This document shows, piece by piece, positions 16,473 through 24,000 of a stretch of 51,719 nucleotides of DNA. Positions within the stretch are counted from its first letter, which is position 1, and every line of letters starts with the position of its first letter. Below the pieces are notes generated by a model. It had not been told where the DNA came from. It was given only the letters and a program-made list of their open reading frames with translations, and did not search any database. This DNA comes from a virus: positions 1 through 51,719 of the IMG/VR virus record IMGVR_UViG_3300029258_001571. One strand, 5' to 3'. A program made the translations under genes and the position numbers.

Positions 16473-16502
16473 ATTATACCCCCGTATGCGGGGGGTTGTC
16501 AA
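16473..16502 (-). promoter_or_regulatory. Consensus promoter for SSB-led leftward operon
   Basis: Minus strand: TTGACA (16497-16502), 18-base spacer containing CCCCCCGCAT and a GGGGG run, TATAAT (16473-16478). The spacer itself is an inverted repeat (CCCCCGCATACGGGGG). The palindrome at 16511 lies 8 bases upstream of the -35 box, a suitable activator or repressor position. Confidence 0.88.
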
Positions 16503-16510
16503 GCATTTTC

Positions 16511-16528
16511 ACTGCAACATATTGCAGT
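16511..16528. promoter_or_regulatory. 18-bp palindrome, copy 2 (upstream of SSB promoter)
   Basis: ACTGCAACATATTGCAGT, identical to the copies at 11557 and 21384. It is located just upstream of the -35 box of the leftward promoter and downstream of the small basic protein gene. It is a candidate operator. Confidence 0.72.
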
Positions 16529-16540
16529 ACCAGGGGTCAG

Positions 16541-16705
16541 TCACGCAACGTCACGCCTCTTTAGCTCCTTCATGGCACGCTTGAATCTACGACTACACTT
16601 CCTCCAGTTCTTACTGTAAGGACGGTAGCTCTCTCTCCTCTTGTGCCACTTGGATGCATAGACATATAGCTGGGCAACTGGTATCTCGGTTAGCTTCATC
16701 TTCAT
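16541..16705 (-). CDS. Small basic protein (54 aa)
   Basis: ATG 16705 with GGAG upstream. The product is rich in Lys/Arg and Tyr (SKWHKRRESYRPY, then WRKCSRRFKRAMKELKRR), suggesting nucleic-acid binding. No family recognised. It lies between the SSB promoter and the AT-rich hairpin region. Confidence 0.65.
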   Translation of the reverse strand: MKMKLTEIPVAQLYVYASKWHKRRESYRPYSKNWRKCSRRFKRAMKELKRRDVA

Positions 16706-16740
16706 TAGTATTCTCCTTTAGCATGCATGCATATAGTAGT

Positions 16741-16770
16741 AATATATTCCCCCCTAAAGGGGAATATATT
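16741..16770. terminator. Long perfect AT/GC hairpin, possible terminator
   Basis: AATATATTCCCC, a six-base loop, then GGGGAATATATT: a perfect 12-bp stem. It sits between two leftward genes and is flanked by GCATGC and CTAG repeats. With its A/T-rich base it could terminate transcription in either direction or be a processing or protein-binding site. Confidence 0.5.
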
Positions 16771-16788
16771 ATATAGCTAGCTAGCATG

Positions 16789-17256
16789 CTAGTCTCTGTC
16801 TCCTAACGGAGACGTTACAAGCCTTGGTCTTGTCTCGTCAACATCGACTTCGTCTTCGTTGCCGATAGGCTTGTCCCTTATAGGTGCAGTTGTTTTACCA
16901 TGTTGGTGTGCATACCCAGGAGCATGGCGGTCGATCAGGCGACCGCCTGGGTATTTCCATGCTCTGCCCCCATCGTCTCTTGGGTTGATGTAAGCGTCAA
17001 GCATTCGCCGTTGATATGGTGTTACGTATTTCAGTTTGCGGATCATGTATTCGATCCGATCAAGGTTACGCACATCCCAATCAACATCGGCCCATCGCTT
17101 GCCGCGTCTCTTCTCAAGAGACTCCCTTGCCTGCTGTACGAGAGCCAAGCCAGCATCCATCTGTTTCTTTAGCTTCCTTGCTATCCTGGCATCCGTCTTA
17201 TCAGCATGCTTGTCTAGTTCCTCAGCTATCTCTGGATGATTGGACTCTAAGCTCAT
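16789..17256 (-). CDS. Hypothetical charged helical protein (155 aa)
   Basis: Start ATG 17256 has AGGAG seven bases upstream. The N-terminal half is highly charged and helical (DKHADKTDARIARKLKKQ); the C-terminal half has an Arg/Pro-rich, extended look. No family recognised. It overlaps the upstream zinc-ribbon gene by 35 bp. Confidence 0.65.
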   Translation of the reverse strand: MSLESNHPEIAEELDKHADKTDARIARKLKKQMDAGLALVQQARESLEKRRGKRWADVDWDVRNLDRIEYMIRKLKYVTPYQRRMLDAYINPRDDGGRAWKYPGGRLIDRHAPGYAHQHGKTTAPIRDKPIGNEDEVDVDETRPRLVTSPLGDRD

Positions 17257-17416
17257 CAATAAGCTCCTCGATCCTCTTGTTGAGTACGGAAGAACACCGC
17301 AAATGAACATCCATTTCCGTGACAACAGACACCCTGTCTCCATTATTTACTGAGATCATCCATCGACTGGGGTTACTGTCCTTGATATCTTCACCGCAGA
17401 TATCACATATTATCAT
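17222..17416 (-). CDS. Small zinc-binding protein (64 aa)
   Basis: ATG 17416 with AGGAGG upstream. MIICDICGEDI is followed by a DVHLRC motif, giving C-x2-C...H-x2-C ligands that could bind one zinc. The C terminus is charged and helical. Function unknown; one of about eight small zinc-ribbon-type proteins in this genome. Confidence 0.7.
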   Translation of the reverse strand: MIICDICGEDIKDSNPSRWMISVNNGDRVSVVTEMDVHLRCSSVLNKRIEELIDELRVQSSRDS

Positions 17417-17424
17417 CGTTCCTC

Positions 17425-17754
17425 CTATCTGTCCCAGTCTGTTATTGGCAGACCAGGTTCCTTGGTTCCAGGCACCCACGCCTCCATGATACCATGGGAT
17501 TGCAGGTGCCACCCTTTGTACTTGCTTGGGTTGCCCCAGTAAAGACACATCAGCCGGAATGAATTGGGCATCCACTTGTACTTCTTGATGAACCGCTCCA
17601 TCCAGTCCAGCTTTAGTAGCTTCACATCAGCAAGCCAACTGTTCCTGGCAGGCAACCAGGGATAGCCAGATGACATGCTCCGCTGCCTTTTGACTACCCT
17701 CCTGACCTGCCTCACCCTATGAAGAGCATCATTCATCTGCTTCTCTAAGTCCAT
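17425..17754 (-). CDS. Hypothetical protein (109 aa)
   Basis: ATG 17754 with GGAG nine bases upstream. A basic helical N terminus (RVRQVRRVVKRQR) is followed by a Trp-rich region (WLADVKLLKLDWMERFIKKYKW). No family recognised. It overlaps the upstream gene by 26 bp. Confidence 0.65.
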   Translation of the reverse strand: MDLEKQMNDALHRVRQVRRVVKRQRSMSSGYPWLPARNSWLADVKLLKLDWMERFIKKYKWMPNSFRLMCLYWGNPSKYKGWHLQSHGIMEAWVPGTKEPGLPITDWDR

Positions 17755-17899
17755 GTCCCTTTCTCCTGAGGTGGGCACGGTAGAAACTCAATGCTACCTC
17801 TACGAAGTGACAGTCTTCATAGTTAGCATGCTTGATCTCAAGGATCAGCCGATCCCTGATCTCTTGCAGTTTGCTCTCTGAGAATGTGAGATCACTCAT
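17729..17899 (-). CDS. Hypothetical protein (56 aa)
   Basis: ATG 17899 with GGAG upstream and an 8-bp overlap with the preceding gene's end. A helical, charged peptide (SKLQEIRDRLILEIKHA) with no recognised family. Confidence 0.6.
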   Translation of the reverse strand: MSDLTFSESKLQEIRDRLILEIKHANYEDCHFVEVALSFYRAHLRRKGHGLREADE

Positions 17900-18275
17900 C
17901 CTCTTTCTCCTTGGCATCTGTGGCTGGCCTGAAGAACGCAGGAAAATCATGAAAATGCAACCAGTTATCCTTGAGGATATGAGCGATAGCTTCAACGTGC
18001 ACATTGTCTGCCTTTACCCTGATGTTGGTGCCCGGTAGATCCTCCCATTTCTCAACGCCAACTGTTTCGAGAATCTTTGTGATCAGCCTGATGCTAAGGT
18101 AGAGTCTCTCTGGAGGGTTGTTTTTGTTTGGCCAGCTTACATGATCGAGTGCATATCCTCCCGCTCCCTGGTGTACACCTTTTCCATAGTCTAGGTACAA
18201 CCAGAAAGAAAGGAAGCCATGGTCCTCTATACCAAGCATGGTCCTTTCGATAACAGCGTTCTGTTCCTTGATCAC
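17892..18275 (-). CDS. Conserved phage hypothetical protein (127 aa)
   Basis: GTG start 18275 preceded by GGGAG. The N-terminal TMLGIEDHGFLSFWLYLDYG and GAGGYALDH segments resemble a widespread family of small phage proteins of unknown function. The middle has an LSIRLITKILETVGVEKWEDL helix. It is placed among early leftward genes, so an early host-interaction role is possible. Confidence 0.72.
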   Translation of the reverse strand: MIKEQNAVIERTMLGIEDHGFLSFWLYLDYGKGVHQGAGGYALDHVSWPNKNNPPERLYLSIRLITKILETVGVEKWEDLPGTNIRVKADNVHVEAIAHILKDNWLHFHDFPAFFRPATDAKEKEDE

Positions 18276-18508
18276 TTGAGTCTCCCTGTCATGATCTCAT
18301 CGAGGCTGAGCATGCTAAAGAATGCTTCTATTCTATCTATGCAGTCTTTGCATACATACCCATTGCCTCCGCCAATGCCGAAGATGGTTTCTGATATCTC
18401 CAGGCTTCCAATAAACACATTGATATTGAGTTTTCCTGGTTTAAATTCATCTTCGTCTGTTGACGTGTGGCCACACAAATCACATTCATAGTTGCATGTT
18501 AAACCCAT
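18272..18508 (-). CDS. Zinc-finger-like small protein (78 aa)
   Basis: MGLTCNYECDLCGHTS and NGYVCKDCIDR provide C-x2-C pairs near both ends with a Gly-rich loop before the second. GGAGG precedes the ATG. It overlaps the next gene by 4 bp. Function unknown. Confidence 0.7.
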   Translation of the reverse strand: MGLTCNYECDLCGHTSTDEDEFKPGKLNINVFIGSLEISETIFGIGGGNGYVCKDCIDRIEAFFSMLSLDEIMTGRLK

Positions 18509-18516
18509 GATACCTC

Positions 18517-19134
18517 CTAATGCTGAAAGAATATCACTTGCTGGTCCTCATCTGGTGTCTGAAGACAGTGCAAGCAATCTCTTCCGCATACAATTTTCCT
18601 CCCTGAAAATTCGGGGGAGGTTGCCGGACATACGAACAGCTTATCGCCAAACTCTTCGAGCTTGTCGAATACGTAGTCGGACGGGCCATAGTTATTACTA
18701 CCATCAGGCAGGAACGATGACTTGAAGTTGCAGTTGTCATGGTAATTGAGCAGGCGGTATGCCAATTCATCCCTGGTGTAGCCAAAGAACAGGTACTGCG
18801 GGAATCGTAGGATGATAGTCTCCCAAGCTAGCAGGTACGGTGTATTGTAGAAGTCTCCTGCAACGTGCACCCTGACCACCCTCTCTGGTTGCCGTGATCT
18901 CTTGTCGAATGCTGTAAGCTCTGCTGATATCTGCTCAATCATTTCGTTCGGTTTCTGCGTCAAGTCCCAGTTTCTTTCCCATGCATCACGTACGTTCTTG
19001 AGTCGCCGATAGAATTTGTAGGCATAGCACGTGTTAAAGCACTGACTATTGTCAAAGCATCCCTTGCCTGGAGGGATAGACCAGTTGAGGATGTAGCTTG
19101 CCAGTTTCTGGTTGCCGTGCTGTAGCAGTTGCAT
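18517..19134 (-). CDS. Gp88-like phage protein
   Basis: 205 aa from ATG 19134 (TTG 19137 alternative). NQKLASYILNWSIPPGKGC, then CFNTCYAYKFYRR, HVAGDFYNTPYL, FFGYTRD and VCGRDCLHC match the Cys-rich gp88-type family known from mycobacteriophages and other phages. Clustered cysteines suggest a metal or Fe-S site. Its biochemical role is unknown. It overlaps the upstream gene's stop. Confidence 0.7.
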   Translation of the reverse strand: MQLLQHGNQKLASYILNWSIPPGKGCFDNSQCFNTCYAYKFYRRLKNVRDAWERNWDLTQKPNEMIEQISAELTAFDKRSRQPERVVRVHVAGDFYNTPYLLAWETIILRFPQYLFFGYTRDELAYRLLNYHDNCNFKSSFLPDGSNNYGPSDYVFDKLEEFGDKLFVCPATSPEFSGRKIVCGRDCLHCLQTPDEDQQVIFFQH

Positions 19135-19454
19135 CAATACCCGCTTAGATCACATAATATCTCGTGATGCCCTTGATTACTGTTGTCCACCGTATTTAGG
19201 TTGCATGCCAGGCGGTAGTTCCCATCAACGGGGTTGTCCTTATTGTACCCCCTCTTATCCAGGTACCATCTCAGGAACTCTACCATTACCACGTCTGGTT
19301 CCATCCTGTCAAGTGGAGAGCAGGCTTTATTTTTCCTGGTTTTAGCAAGGCTCTTAACGTAGGTCTTGGCATGATTAACGATGCTCATCCCATCCCAATG
19401 GGAACTCAGAATGGCACTCTTCCACTTGTCGCCTCCGTACGGAGACTTGCTCAC
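19134..19454 (-). CDS. Hypothetical protein (106 aa)
   Basis: GTG start 19454 with a weak ribosome-binding site, so the start is uncertain. Contains GDKWKSAILSSHWDGMSI and a conserved-looking VDGNYRLACNLNTVDNSNQG segment. No family recognised; the 4-bp overlap with the gp88-like gene suggests coupled translation and a related function. Confidence 0.6.
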   Translation of the reverse strand: MSKSPYGGDKWKSAILSSHWDGMSIVNHAKTYVKSLAKTRKNKACSPLDRMEPDVVMVEFLRWYLDKRGYNKDNPVDGNYRLACNLNTVDNSNQGHHEILCDLSGY

Positions 19455-19473
19455 AAATTATAATGATACTCTG

Positions 19474-19998
19474 TCACCCATGATTTCTCCTTTTCTTGAG
19501 AGGATTACTCACCTTGGCAAAGGCCACGGCCCTCTCAACCGCAGCCCTTTCTGCCAACTTAGCCTTGACAATCTGTCGGGACTCAACAAAGCGTATCGCT
19601 CTCCGCCTGCCGAAGCGTTGTGTCATAGCGACACTGTATCCACCGGGTATAATATGTCCGGTTGGCATCCATCGTTCTGCTTCCGGGGAGAATGACTTGC
19701 TGTGTTTCAAGTCCCTAACCTCTGGTTCTTTCTTGTCGAACCTGAGTTTATATTTCAGCCATTTCAATGGGATTGTATACCACCTCAGAGTAGACACCTC
19801 GAAATCCATGGTGTACTCTGCCTTACATGGCCTCCTGTTTCCACGTCTAGTGATATACTCTCCCATCTTGATGGACTTATATGCAGGCCAAGGAAGATTG
19901 CCTAATTCCTTGACCATGCCCCATTGGTGAGGCTTCGGCCTGTTAAAACATGATTGCCAAAGCCAGCCCAACCACCACCAAAAACCTACGTATCGCAT
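19474..19998 (-). CDS. Hypothetical Trp-rich/basic protein (174 aa)
   Basis: ATG 19998 (GTG 20004 alternative). The first ~20 residues are hydrophobic and Trp-rich (YVGFWWWLGWLWQSCF), perhaps a membrane anchor. The rest is basic, with a helical Ala-rich C terminus. No family recognised. It follows the ArdC-like gene within a few bases. Confidence 0.55.
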   Translation of the reverse strand: MRYVGFWWWLGWLWQSCFNRPKPHQWGMVKELGNLPWPAYKSIKMGEYITRRGNRRPCKAEYTMDFEVSTLRWYTIPLKWLKYKLRFDKKEPEVRDLKHSKSFSPEAERWMPTGHIIPGGYSVAMTQRFGRRRAIRFVESRQIVKAKLAERAAVERAVAFAKVSNPLKKRRNHG

Positions 19999-20000
19999 GA

Positions 20001-20864
20001 TCACTCACTTTCCATTGTATCATCTTTCGTTCTCCTGATCAAGCGTTTTACTATTCTTTCTGCCGATTGCAGGATGTAGATAGAGGACTTGTCAATGATA
20101 GACTCTGCTTCTTCCCCTCCCCAATGGCCGATGTAAAACTTGGATGAGTCGGACTCGATGCCAACCATAGAGCATGCAACATAGGCTGTGGCCTCAGCCT
20201 GCACCTCTTTCATCTGCGGAGTGAACCAGTCATGCTTCCGTTCGGTATGACCAAGCCAATGGTGTGCAATCTCATGGAATAGGGTGTGAAGCATAGCCTC
20301 CTGCTTCCTTGGTGTGATGCGGATGATGTGCTTGTCTCCGATGGTAGTAGCATAGCCTCCGGCCTCGCCATTATAGCCGACCCTGATCTCGAAGTCTCCC
20401 TTGAATGCCTCGACTGCCTGTTCGAATGTAACTGGGGCATCACCGTTGATCATGTCTTGTGCTCCGATGTTCAAGTCTTCTCCCTCTGTATCTTCGATAG
20501 GTATGGGGCCGAGCCTCCAGTTGAAGAATATCCTTGCCCGTTTCTTCTCCTCATCGGTCAATGGATCCCGCCATTTGTACTTGCCAACCTTAGGGTTTTC
20601 GTTCCTCACCTTGGGAGCAGAGGGTACGAGCACATAGTATTTCCTGGCGTTATCCTTTGGCTGCCGGTTCTTTTGTGCCCATTTGCTTTTGTTGGCAAAG
20701 AGACTCCCACTGCCATGCTGTATCATAAGCATGATACTGTTGAACAACGAGTAATGATAGGGCATCACTCGCCATTTGGCAGCGAAAGACTTGAGCTTGT
20801 CCTTGTCCTTAACTAGCTGTGATGCTAGCTCCTTGAGATGTTTCTTTGCTTCTCGTTCATTCAT
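20001..20864 (-). CDS. ArdC-like antirestriction / zincin protein
   Basis: 287 aa from ATG 20864 (an upstream ATG at 20873 abuts GGGAGGG). The N-terminal ~130 residues match ArdC-type ssDNA-binding domains in layout (MPYHYSLFNSIMLMIQ, KYYVLVPSAP). The C-terminal zincin has HTLFHEIAHHWLGHT (HExxH) and EVQAEATAYVAC, supplying the third ligand Glu. ArdC proteins protect incoming DNA from type I/II restriction; protease activity is predicted only. As an early gene it could act soon after DNA entry. Confidence 0.7.
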   Translation of the reverse strand: MNEREAKKHLKELASQLVKDKDKLKSFAAKWRVMPYHYSLFNSIMLMIQHGSGSLFANKSKWAQKNRQPKDNARKYYVLVPSAPKVRNENPKVGKYKWRDPLTDEEKKRARIFFNWRLGPIPIEDTEGEDLNIGAQDMINGDAPVTFEQAVEAFKGDFEIRVGYNGEAGGYATTIGDKHIIRITPRKQEAMLHTLFHEIAHHWLGHTERKHDWFTPQMKEVQAEATAYVACSMVGIESDSSKFYIGHWGGEEAESIIDKSSIYILQSAERIVKRLIRRTKDDTMESE

Positions 20865-21369
20865 TGTACTCATCCCTCCCTGTCGTTATCTCATCTCTTA
20901 TGCCGCTTCTAATCCGCCTGGATTTAGTGGCCATTAAAGGACTCATTACCCTAACCCTATTTCCGTCCGTAGACTCTGTTGTAGCCTCAATAGTCGCAAC
21001 GAAACCTGTTCTGAATTGTACAATAGTATAACCATCCAAACGAGGGGTGTAACCTATAATATCGTCCTTTCTTACCATGACTTTGATAAGATAATCTCCA
21101 ATGCCATGCCGCCTTGCAAGACGTTTGCTAGTATAGCCCATGTATCCATAGATGGGATCCGTGGACTCTGGCAACCATGCTCCAATCATGTCGGCATAGT
21201 CAAACCTAATTCCATGATGCATATGTGCCAATTCATGCATGCTAACAATCTGTCCTGTTTCTCTGCACATCGGCTGATATTTCCAGATGGTATACATGCC
21301 TTTGAATGGCCATGTCGGCTTGCGTTTCAAGCCCTTTGGAATAGAAAAACGTGTGATTCTTATGCACAT
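20857..21369 (-). CDS. Hypothetical protein (170 aa)
   Basis: GGAGG lies six bases before the ATG. It has a basic N terminus, then IVSMHELAHMHHGIRFD, in which HELAH...H looks like a gluzincin-type metal site, so a metallopeptidase-like fold is possible. The C terminus is beta-rich and basic. It is preceded by palindrome copy 3, suggesting regulated expression. Confidence 0.6.
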   Translation of the reverse strand: MCIRITRFSIPKGLKRKPTWPFKGMYTIWKYQPMCRETGQIVSMHELAHMHHGIRFDYADMIGAWLPESTDPIYGYMGYTSKRLARRHGIGDYLIKVMVRKDDIIGYTPRLDGYTIVQFRTGFVATIEATTESTDGNRVRVMSPLMATKSRRIRSGIRDEITTGRDEYNE

Positions 21370-21383
21370 TTTGTGCCTCCTTT

Positions 21384-21401
21384 ACTGCAACATATTGCAG
21401 T
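21384..21401. promoter_or_regulatory. 18-bp palindrome, copy 3
   Basis: ACTGCAACATATTGCAGT, identical to the two other copies. It begins 14 bases upstream of the start codon of the 170-aa gene and ends at the stop codon of the upstream gene. As RNA it would fold into a 7-bp hairpin just before the ribosome-binding site. Confidence 0.72.
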
Positions 21402-21805
21402 CATGTTTCCTCATCATAGCAAGGCATGCTAGTTTTCATAAGCATGCCATCCCAGGGATCATGGCGACCGAGATAGATGATCCAATCCTTGATCTGATCG
21501 ATGCGATGTTCTCTCCATGCCTCGTTCAACTCTTTGTCTTTTGTGACTCCGCGTCTAAGGTATGATACTGACGGCGGGACAACATCATCCTCGCCATAAA
21601 AATACCTGACCCATTCGCCTGTATAATCCTCGCAGTCAAGGCCGGTCATTTTACTCCAAATGCAACCTTTGCAGGTGAGTTCAACAGCTAGCTCAGAGTG
21701 CTCCATAACCCTGCACAGCGGACAGTAAGATAAATCTGCCCCTGTTGAATAGACTTCCAACAATTCCTTGAGTGCATCAATCATTGCGTCTCTTACTGTT
21801 TGCAT
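21401..21805 (-). CDS. Hypothetical cysteine-containing protein (134 aa)
   Basis: GGAGG precedes the ATG. CPLCRVMEH and CKGCIWSKM give two CxxC pairs 17 residues apart, a probable zinc site, then an acidic, Trp/Tyr-rich middle (EDYTGEWVRYFYGEDD). Family not recognised, but similar small Cys proteins are common in phage early regions. Confidence 0.7.
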   Translation of the reverse strand: MQTVRDAMIDALKELLEVYSTGADLSYCPLCRVMEHSELAVELTCKGCIWSKMTGLDCEDYTGEWVRYFYGEDDVVPPSVSYLRRGVTKDKELNEAWREHRIDQIKDWIIYLGRHDPWDGMLMKTSMPCYDEET

Positions 21806-21806
21806 G

Positions 21807-22013
21807 TTAATCCTCCTTTAACAAATCTTTTTCTCGTTCTATGTAAATACCCTGATTAATATCAGAGACTGAGCCTCCGATTTTTACATAGAAATCCAGT
21901 GCCTTGCCTGGTGATTCAAACACCATGACATTGTTAGCCTTATCCAAGACAAATTCCATTGGATTTAGCATGACTCCATGTGGATAACGCCCTATAACCC
22001 ATTTTGTATTCAT
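21807..22013 (-). CDS. Hypothetical protein (68 aa)
   Basis: GGAGG precedes the ATG. A compact beta/alpha sequence (KWVIGRYPHGVMLNPMEFVL, then VMVFESPGKALDF) without a recognised family. It is separated from both neighbours by one or two bases, as in a tightly packed early operon. Confidence 0.7.
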   Translation of the reverse strand: MNTKWVIGRYPHGVMLNPMEFVLDKANNVMVFESPGKALDFYVKIGGSVSDINQGIYIEREKDLLKED

Positions 22014-22014
22014 G

Positions 22015-22245
22015 TTAGACCTCCGTTTCTTTGATTACAGCCAAGGCATTCAAGTCCTCGAGCATGACCTTTTTGATAACGCTTTCCTTGTGTGCAGGCA
22101 TTACATTTGCCCATACAGGATGCGTTTGCCTCAAGGAATACAATGTTTCACCTTGAAACTTGACTGCCTCTCCATTGACTATGATAGGCAGGTACTCAGA
22201 CCTATCCCTATCACTCCACACAACTACCAATTTCGCCGGTTTCAT
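22015..22245 (-). CDS. Hypothetical protein (76 aa)
   Basis: GGGAGG precedes the ATG. The N-terminal AKLVVVWSDRDRSEYLPI and following VNGEAVKFQGETLYSLRQTHP look like a small beta-rich domain. No family recognised. Part of the packed early cluster. Confidence 0.7.
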   Translation of the reverse strand: MKPAKLVVVWSDRDRSEYLPIIVNGEAVKFQGETLYSLRQTHPVWANVMPAHKESVIKKVMLEDLNALAVIKETEV

Positions 22246-22248
22246 GAT

Positions 22249-22419
22249 TCACCTCCCTACTTGCCACCATTCCATGTCCAGATACTTGGGCCTGGCATAG
22301 GCTTTGTGGCTGTCTTTGTCTGGTCTGCTGTCCCGGGCCTCAGACCTTTGCCCTTTCCTAGCAATGATGGTACAAGGCTTGCCATCTTTGCGTACAAACG
22401 TTGGGATGTAGCGTGTCAT
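22249..22419 (-). CDS. Small basic protein (56 aa)
   Basis: ATG 22419 follows GGGAGG. The product starts MTRYIPTFVRKDGKPC and is rich in Lys/Arg/Asp, ending MEWWQVGR. The stop is 3 bases upstream of the next ATG, whose ribosome-binding site lies inside this gene's end. Function unknown. Confidence 0.65.
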   Translation of the reverse strand: MTRYIPTFVRKDGKPCTIIARKGQRSEARDSRPDKDSHKAYARPKYLDMEWWQVGR

Positions 22420-22428
22420 TGAACCTCC

Positions 22429-22644
22429 CTAGATTTCGCCGTCCCATTTCCACATCGAGCAGTCCCTTGCCAGTCCCATCAAGGTATACTGTTGACCAAG
22501 CAAGACATCTTCCTTTGTGGCAATCTTGAGACGGAGAGCGATGCCCTGGTAGACCGAGCACACCTTGGCATGGGAGCAGTACATGCAGGACTTTACCTGC
22601 TCCTTGAAGATGATTGAAGATTCTAGTTTGTCCTTAGTGAGCAT
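22429..22644 (-). CDS. Cysteine-rich small protein (71 aa)
   Basis: GGGAGG precedes the ATG. VKSCMYCSHAKVCSVYQG has three closely spaced Cys, with a fourth in ARDCSMW near the end: a likely zinc or Fe-S ligand set. Family not recognised. Confidence 0.68.
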   Translation of the reverse strand: MLTKDKLESSIIFKEQVKSCMYCSHAKVCSVYQGIALRLKIATKEDVLLGQQYTLMGLARDCSMWKWDGEI

Positions 22645-22655
22645 GACAAACCTCC

Positions 22656-23018
22656 CTAAAACTCCGTATCCTCGCCGTTAAAGAGGCAAACAAAGCCCTC
22701 GGAGACTGCGGAGAGTATCCGTATGCCGGAGCCTTTCAGCAAATCGTTGAGGGCTTCCATTGTATCTCCGATACTCACCCCGCTATCCCTTATGGTTTTG
22801 AAGATAGCATTGGCATCCAAGGTTTTGACCTCATAGGGGAGCACGCTTTGCATGTCAGCGATGCAGTCTATGATGGTATCGACCTTGTCCTTTGCCTCCT
22901 TGAGGCCCAGTCCGGTGGTTTCACGGACATACTTGATGGCTTCGATTTTCTTACCATCGGCCAGGAAGCCGATAACTTTGAGTAAGAAAATCCCAAAGAA
23001 TTTAGCTAACGTGTTCAT
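22656..23018 (-). CDS. Protein with ribosomal L7/L12 C-terminal-like motif
   Basis: 120 aa. Residues about 24-46 (KIEAIKYVRETTGLGLKEAK and following DKVD) closely match the helix-turn-helix signature of the bacterial ribosomal stalk protein L7/L12 C-terminal domain, which recruits translation factors. An N-terminal hydrophobic helix (FFGIFLLKVIGFLAD) precedes it, unlike true L7/L12. The C-terminal half is not recognised. Interaction with translation GTPases or a mimic role is speculative. GGAGG precedes the ATG. Confidence 0.6.
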   Translation of the reverse strand: MNTLAKFFGIFLLKVIGFLADGKKIEAIKYVRETTGLGLKEAKDKVDTIIDCIADMQSVLPYEVKTLDANAIFKTIRDSGVSIGDTMEALNDLLKGSGIRILSAVSEGFVCLFNGEDTEF

Positions 23019-23079
23019 TAGAACACCTCCTTTGATGAATTAGCCTACATGCCCTTGCAAGGCATGAATGAGGCTTTAA

Positions 23080-23107
23080 GCAGGGGCTTGAAGCACGCTG
23101 CCCCTGC
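23080..23107. terminator. GC-rich hairpin between early genes
   Basis: GCAGGGGC (23080-23087) and GCCCCTGC (23100-23107) form a perfect 8-bp stem with a 12-base loop in the 107-bp gap between two leftward genes. It lacks a clear T-run, so it may be an attenuator or processing hairpin instead of a strong terminator. Confidence 0.45.
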
Positions 23108-23125
23108 CTGCTCAGCCTTTAGGCT

Positions 23126-23536
23126 TTAGCTGTAGGACTTGACCACTGCCTGAGGGGTCATCCGTTTGATCTTGCGGTAGGACTGCTTCCAGTACCCATA
23201 GAGATCATCGCAGTATCCCTTGGCTACGGCGTTAAAGAGCTTCTTGCTCTTGGTCTTGAGCAGGGAGTCATACATGGCTTTCCGGTTGGCATTGACTCCC
23301 CAGAAGATCTTCCGGCAGGCCTCCAGGTTCTCTTTGTCCGTGAAGTAAGCCCGTTTGCACTTCTGGTTCAGACCTCTGCACAGGGCCTGAGTGATGCGGT
23401 AGTCCCTGATCTCCCGGTAGATCTCCCTGGCCTGTTCCTTCTTGGCCTTGGGCAAGCCCTTGATGTAAGCCTGGGCTTCCTTGACTTCCTCAGGGGAAGC
23501 CTCAAAGATGTTGGGATTGATAGTGATGGTTGGCAT
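23126..23536 (-). CDS. Hypothetical protein (136 aa), first leftward early gene
   Basis: ATG 23536 with GAGGAGG upstream. It is Lys/Tyr-rich and helical (PEEVKEAQAYIKGLPKAKKE, CKRAYFTDKENLEACRKIFW). No family recognised. As the first gene leaving the divergent control region it is probably expressed earliest, making a host-takeover role plausible. Confidence 0.65.
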   Translation of the reverse strand: MPTITINPNIFEASPEEVKEAQAYIKGLPKAKKEQAREIYREIRDYRITQALCRGLNQKCKRAYFTDKENLEACRKIFWGVNANRKAMYDSLLKTKSKKLFNAVAKGYCDDLYGYWKQSYRKIKRMTPQAVVKSYS

Positions 23537-23559
23537 GATAGCCTCCTCAATTTGATTTG

Positions 23560-24000
23560 CTGATTGAATCAGCACTCCAATCGTACCATAAAATGGGCAA
23601 AATCACCAAACTACCTCGAGAAGATGCTGTTTTTTTAGCATGCAAAACATGCCCCAATTTCGCCGATCGTTCACCTCTTTGTTCACCTAATAGCATACAT
23701 ACCAGACAAGTGAACATTGCATGCATGCTCCCTCCGGCTTGCTAGCATGCTTTCCCCAAGAATACATATACATATCTATATGCATGCTACTAGATGTAGT
23801 ATGCATGCTTCCTTACCTACACAAGATCTGGTATGCTAGCATGCAATCCTGGGGCATGGCAGGCATGCATGCATGCATGCATACCCCCGGTGGGCTGGCT
23901 GGCTAACCCAAAGCCCCCCCCATGAGCCGGAAGCAGTGACTATCAGCCCTTAAAAATCCAGCAGGAAAAGCCAGCATATATGCATGCATGCAGAAAGCAT
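23560..24000. other. Divergent non-coding region rich in GCATGC; candidate origin
   Basis: No convincing gene is present between the divergent starts at 23536 and 24052. Fourteen GCATGC hexamers occur between 23638 and 24024 (often overlapping as GCATGCATGC, including four in a row at 23863-23880), far above chance. AT-rich tracts such as 23764-23781 and divergent transcription suit a replication origin or master control region. Function inferred. Confidence 0.5.
23669..23715. repeat. GTTCACCT direct repeats with inverted third copy
   Basis: GTTCACCT at 23669-23676 and 23681-23688 (12-bp period) with AAGTGAAC, an inverted near-copy, at 23708-23715. The arrangement upstream of the first leftward gene suggests binding sites for a repressor or activator. 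Confidence 0.5.

Noticed and set aside
23040-23070. Attachment site for integration in the tRNA array or early region
   Set aside because: No integrase or excisionase was recognised, so tRNA genes here are not interpreted as attachment sites.
23560-24000. CRISPR array in the repeat-rich region
   Set aside because: The repeats are short palindromic hexamers with irregular spacing, no 25-40-bp direct repeats with unique spacers.
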